This document shows, piece by piece, positions 31,997 to 32,032 of a DNA stretch of 32,032 bases. Each line of letters opens with the position of its first letter. Positions within the stretch are counted from its first letter, which is position 1. Source of the DNA: Nonomuraea aurantiaca (GTDB taxonomy: Bacteria > Actinomycetota > Actinomycetes > Streptosporangiales > Streptosporangiaceae). A program made the translations under genes and the position numbers. The DNA lies in assembly GCF_020215705.1 (NCBI RefSeq), contig NZ_JAIWNB010000052.1, forward strand, positions 1-32,032, given 5' to 3'. Under the pieces are notes generated by a model, which had not been told where the DNA came from, did not search any database, and saw only the letters and a program-made list of their open reading frames with translations.

Positions 31997-32032
31997 TGGC
32001 ACGCACACTACCGCCCGTTCAGGCCATTCGCG
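31996..32032 (+). CDS. Start of an unidentified ORF, cut by window edge
   Basis: GTG at 31996 gives VARTLPPVQAIR before the window ends. Twelve codons are too few to identify a family. The GTG overlaps the right arm of the inverted repeat. A transposase is one option given that repeat. Confidence 0.25.
   Translation, partial: MARTLPPVQAIR

Noticed and set aside
1..32032. CRISPR arrays, tRNA or rRNA genes
   Set aside because: No regularly spaced repeats and no tRNA- or rRNA-like segments were seen.

Overview
The window is high-GC actinobacterial DNA, probably from a Streptosporangiales-type organism. That placement is inferred from codon usage and protein flavour; no marker gene is present. 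It is a nearly continuous island of hypoxia/dormancy genes of the kind controlled by DosR (DevR) in Mycobacterium. The window carries its own haem-sensor kinase (devS, 6291-7979) and response regulator (devR, 8019-8660). A 14-bp imperfect palindrome with two 5-bp arms around a 4-bp spacer (ideal form GGGAC-N4-GTCCC) lies about 30-110 bp upstream of nearly every transcription unit, including devR itself. It matches the core of the published mycobacterial DosR box.

Layout. 1-2040: a leftward operon of three CBS/BON-domain proteins running into phosphoketolase, which is cut by the window edge. 2057-6225: a GNAT/ADP-forming acyl-CoA synthetase preceded by an internally deleted Acg-type nitroreductase, then an intact divergent Acg nitroreductase. 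6291-9378: devS, devR and a flavin-binding PPOX-fold protein. 9199-12570: a frameshifted CBS-BON gene, a DoxX-like membrane protein, a wax-ester synthase/DGAT homologue lacking its catalytic motif, and a truncated DUF1876 gene. 12567-17195: a P-type cation ATPase, a decayed carbamate kinase, small ORFs, a frameshifted DUF1918 gene, ABC/FtsH scraps and a full-length CBS-BON protein. 17547-23459: an intact WS/DGAT followed by a tightly overlapping arginine catabolic operon (antiporter, arginine deiminase, ornithine carbamoyltransferase, carbamate kinase). 23460-25541: USP and DUF4389 remnants, a SHOCT membrane protein and a frameshifted GAPDH. 25584-29245: a leftward HAD phosphatase/mutase, GH65 glycoside phosphorylase and XRE-PPOX unit. 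29367-32032: a universal stress protein, a CBS-BON protein, a decayed stretch, a PLDc_N-type small membrane protein, a possible deazaflavin nitroreductase scrap, and an 11-bp inverted repeat in front of an ORF that leaves the window.

The intact genes make a coherent low-oxygen programme (inference). ATP can come from arginine (carbamoyl phosphate), acyl-CoA (ADP-forming synthetase) and acetyl phosphate (phosphoketolase). GAPDH and phosphorolytic sugar cleavage feed glycolysis, WS/DGAT stores lipid, and flavin reductases, USP and CBS proteins handle redox and adenylate status. Control would be by DevS/DevR.

The most unusual aspect is decay. About a dozen regulon genes are present as internally deleted or end-only remnants beside intact paralogues. 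Three others differ from a full frame by a single base in a short homopolymer, which could equally be sequencing error. No rRNA, tRNA or CRISPR array was seen.
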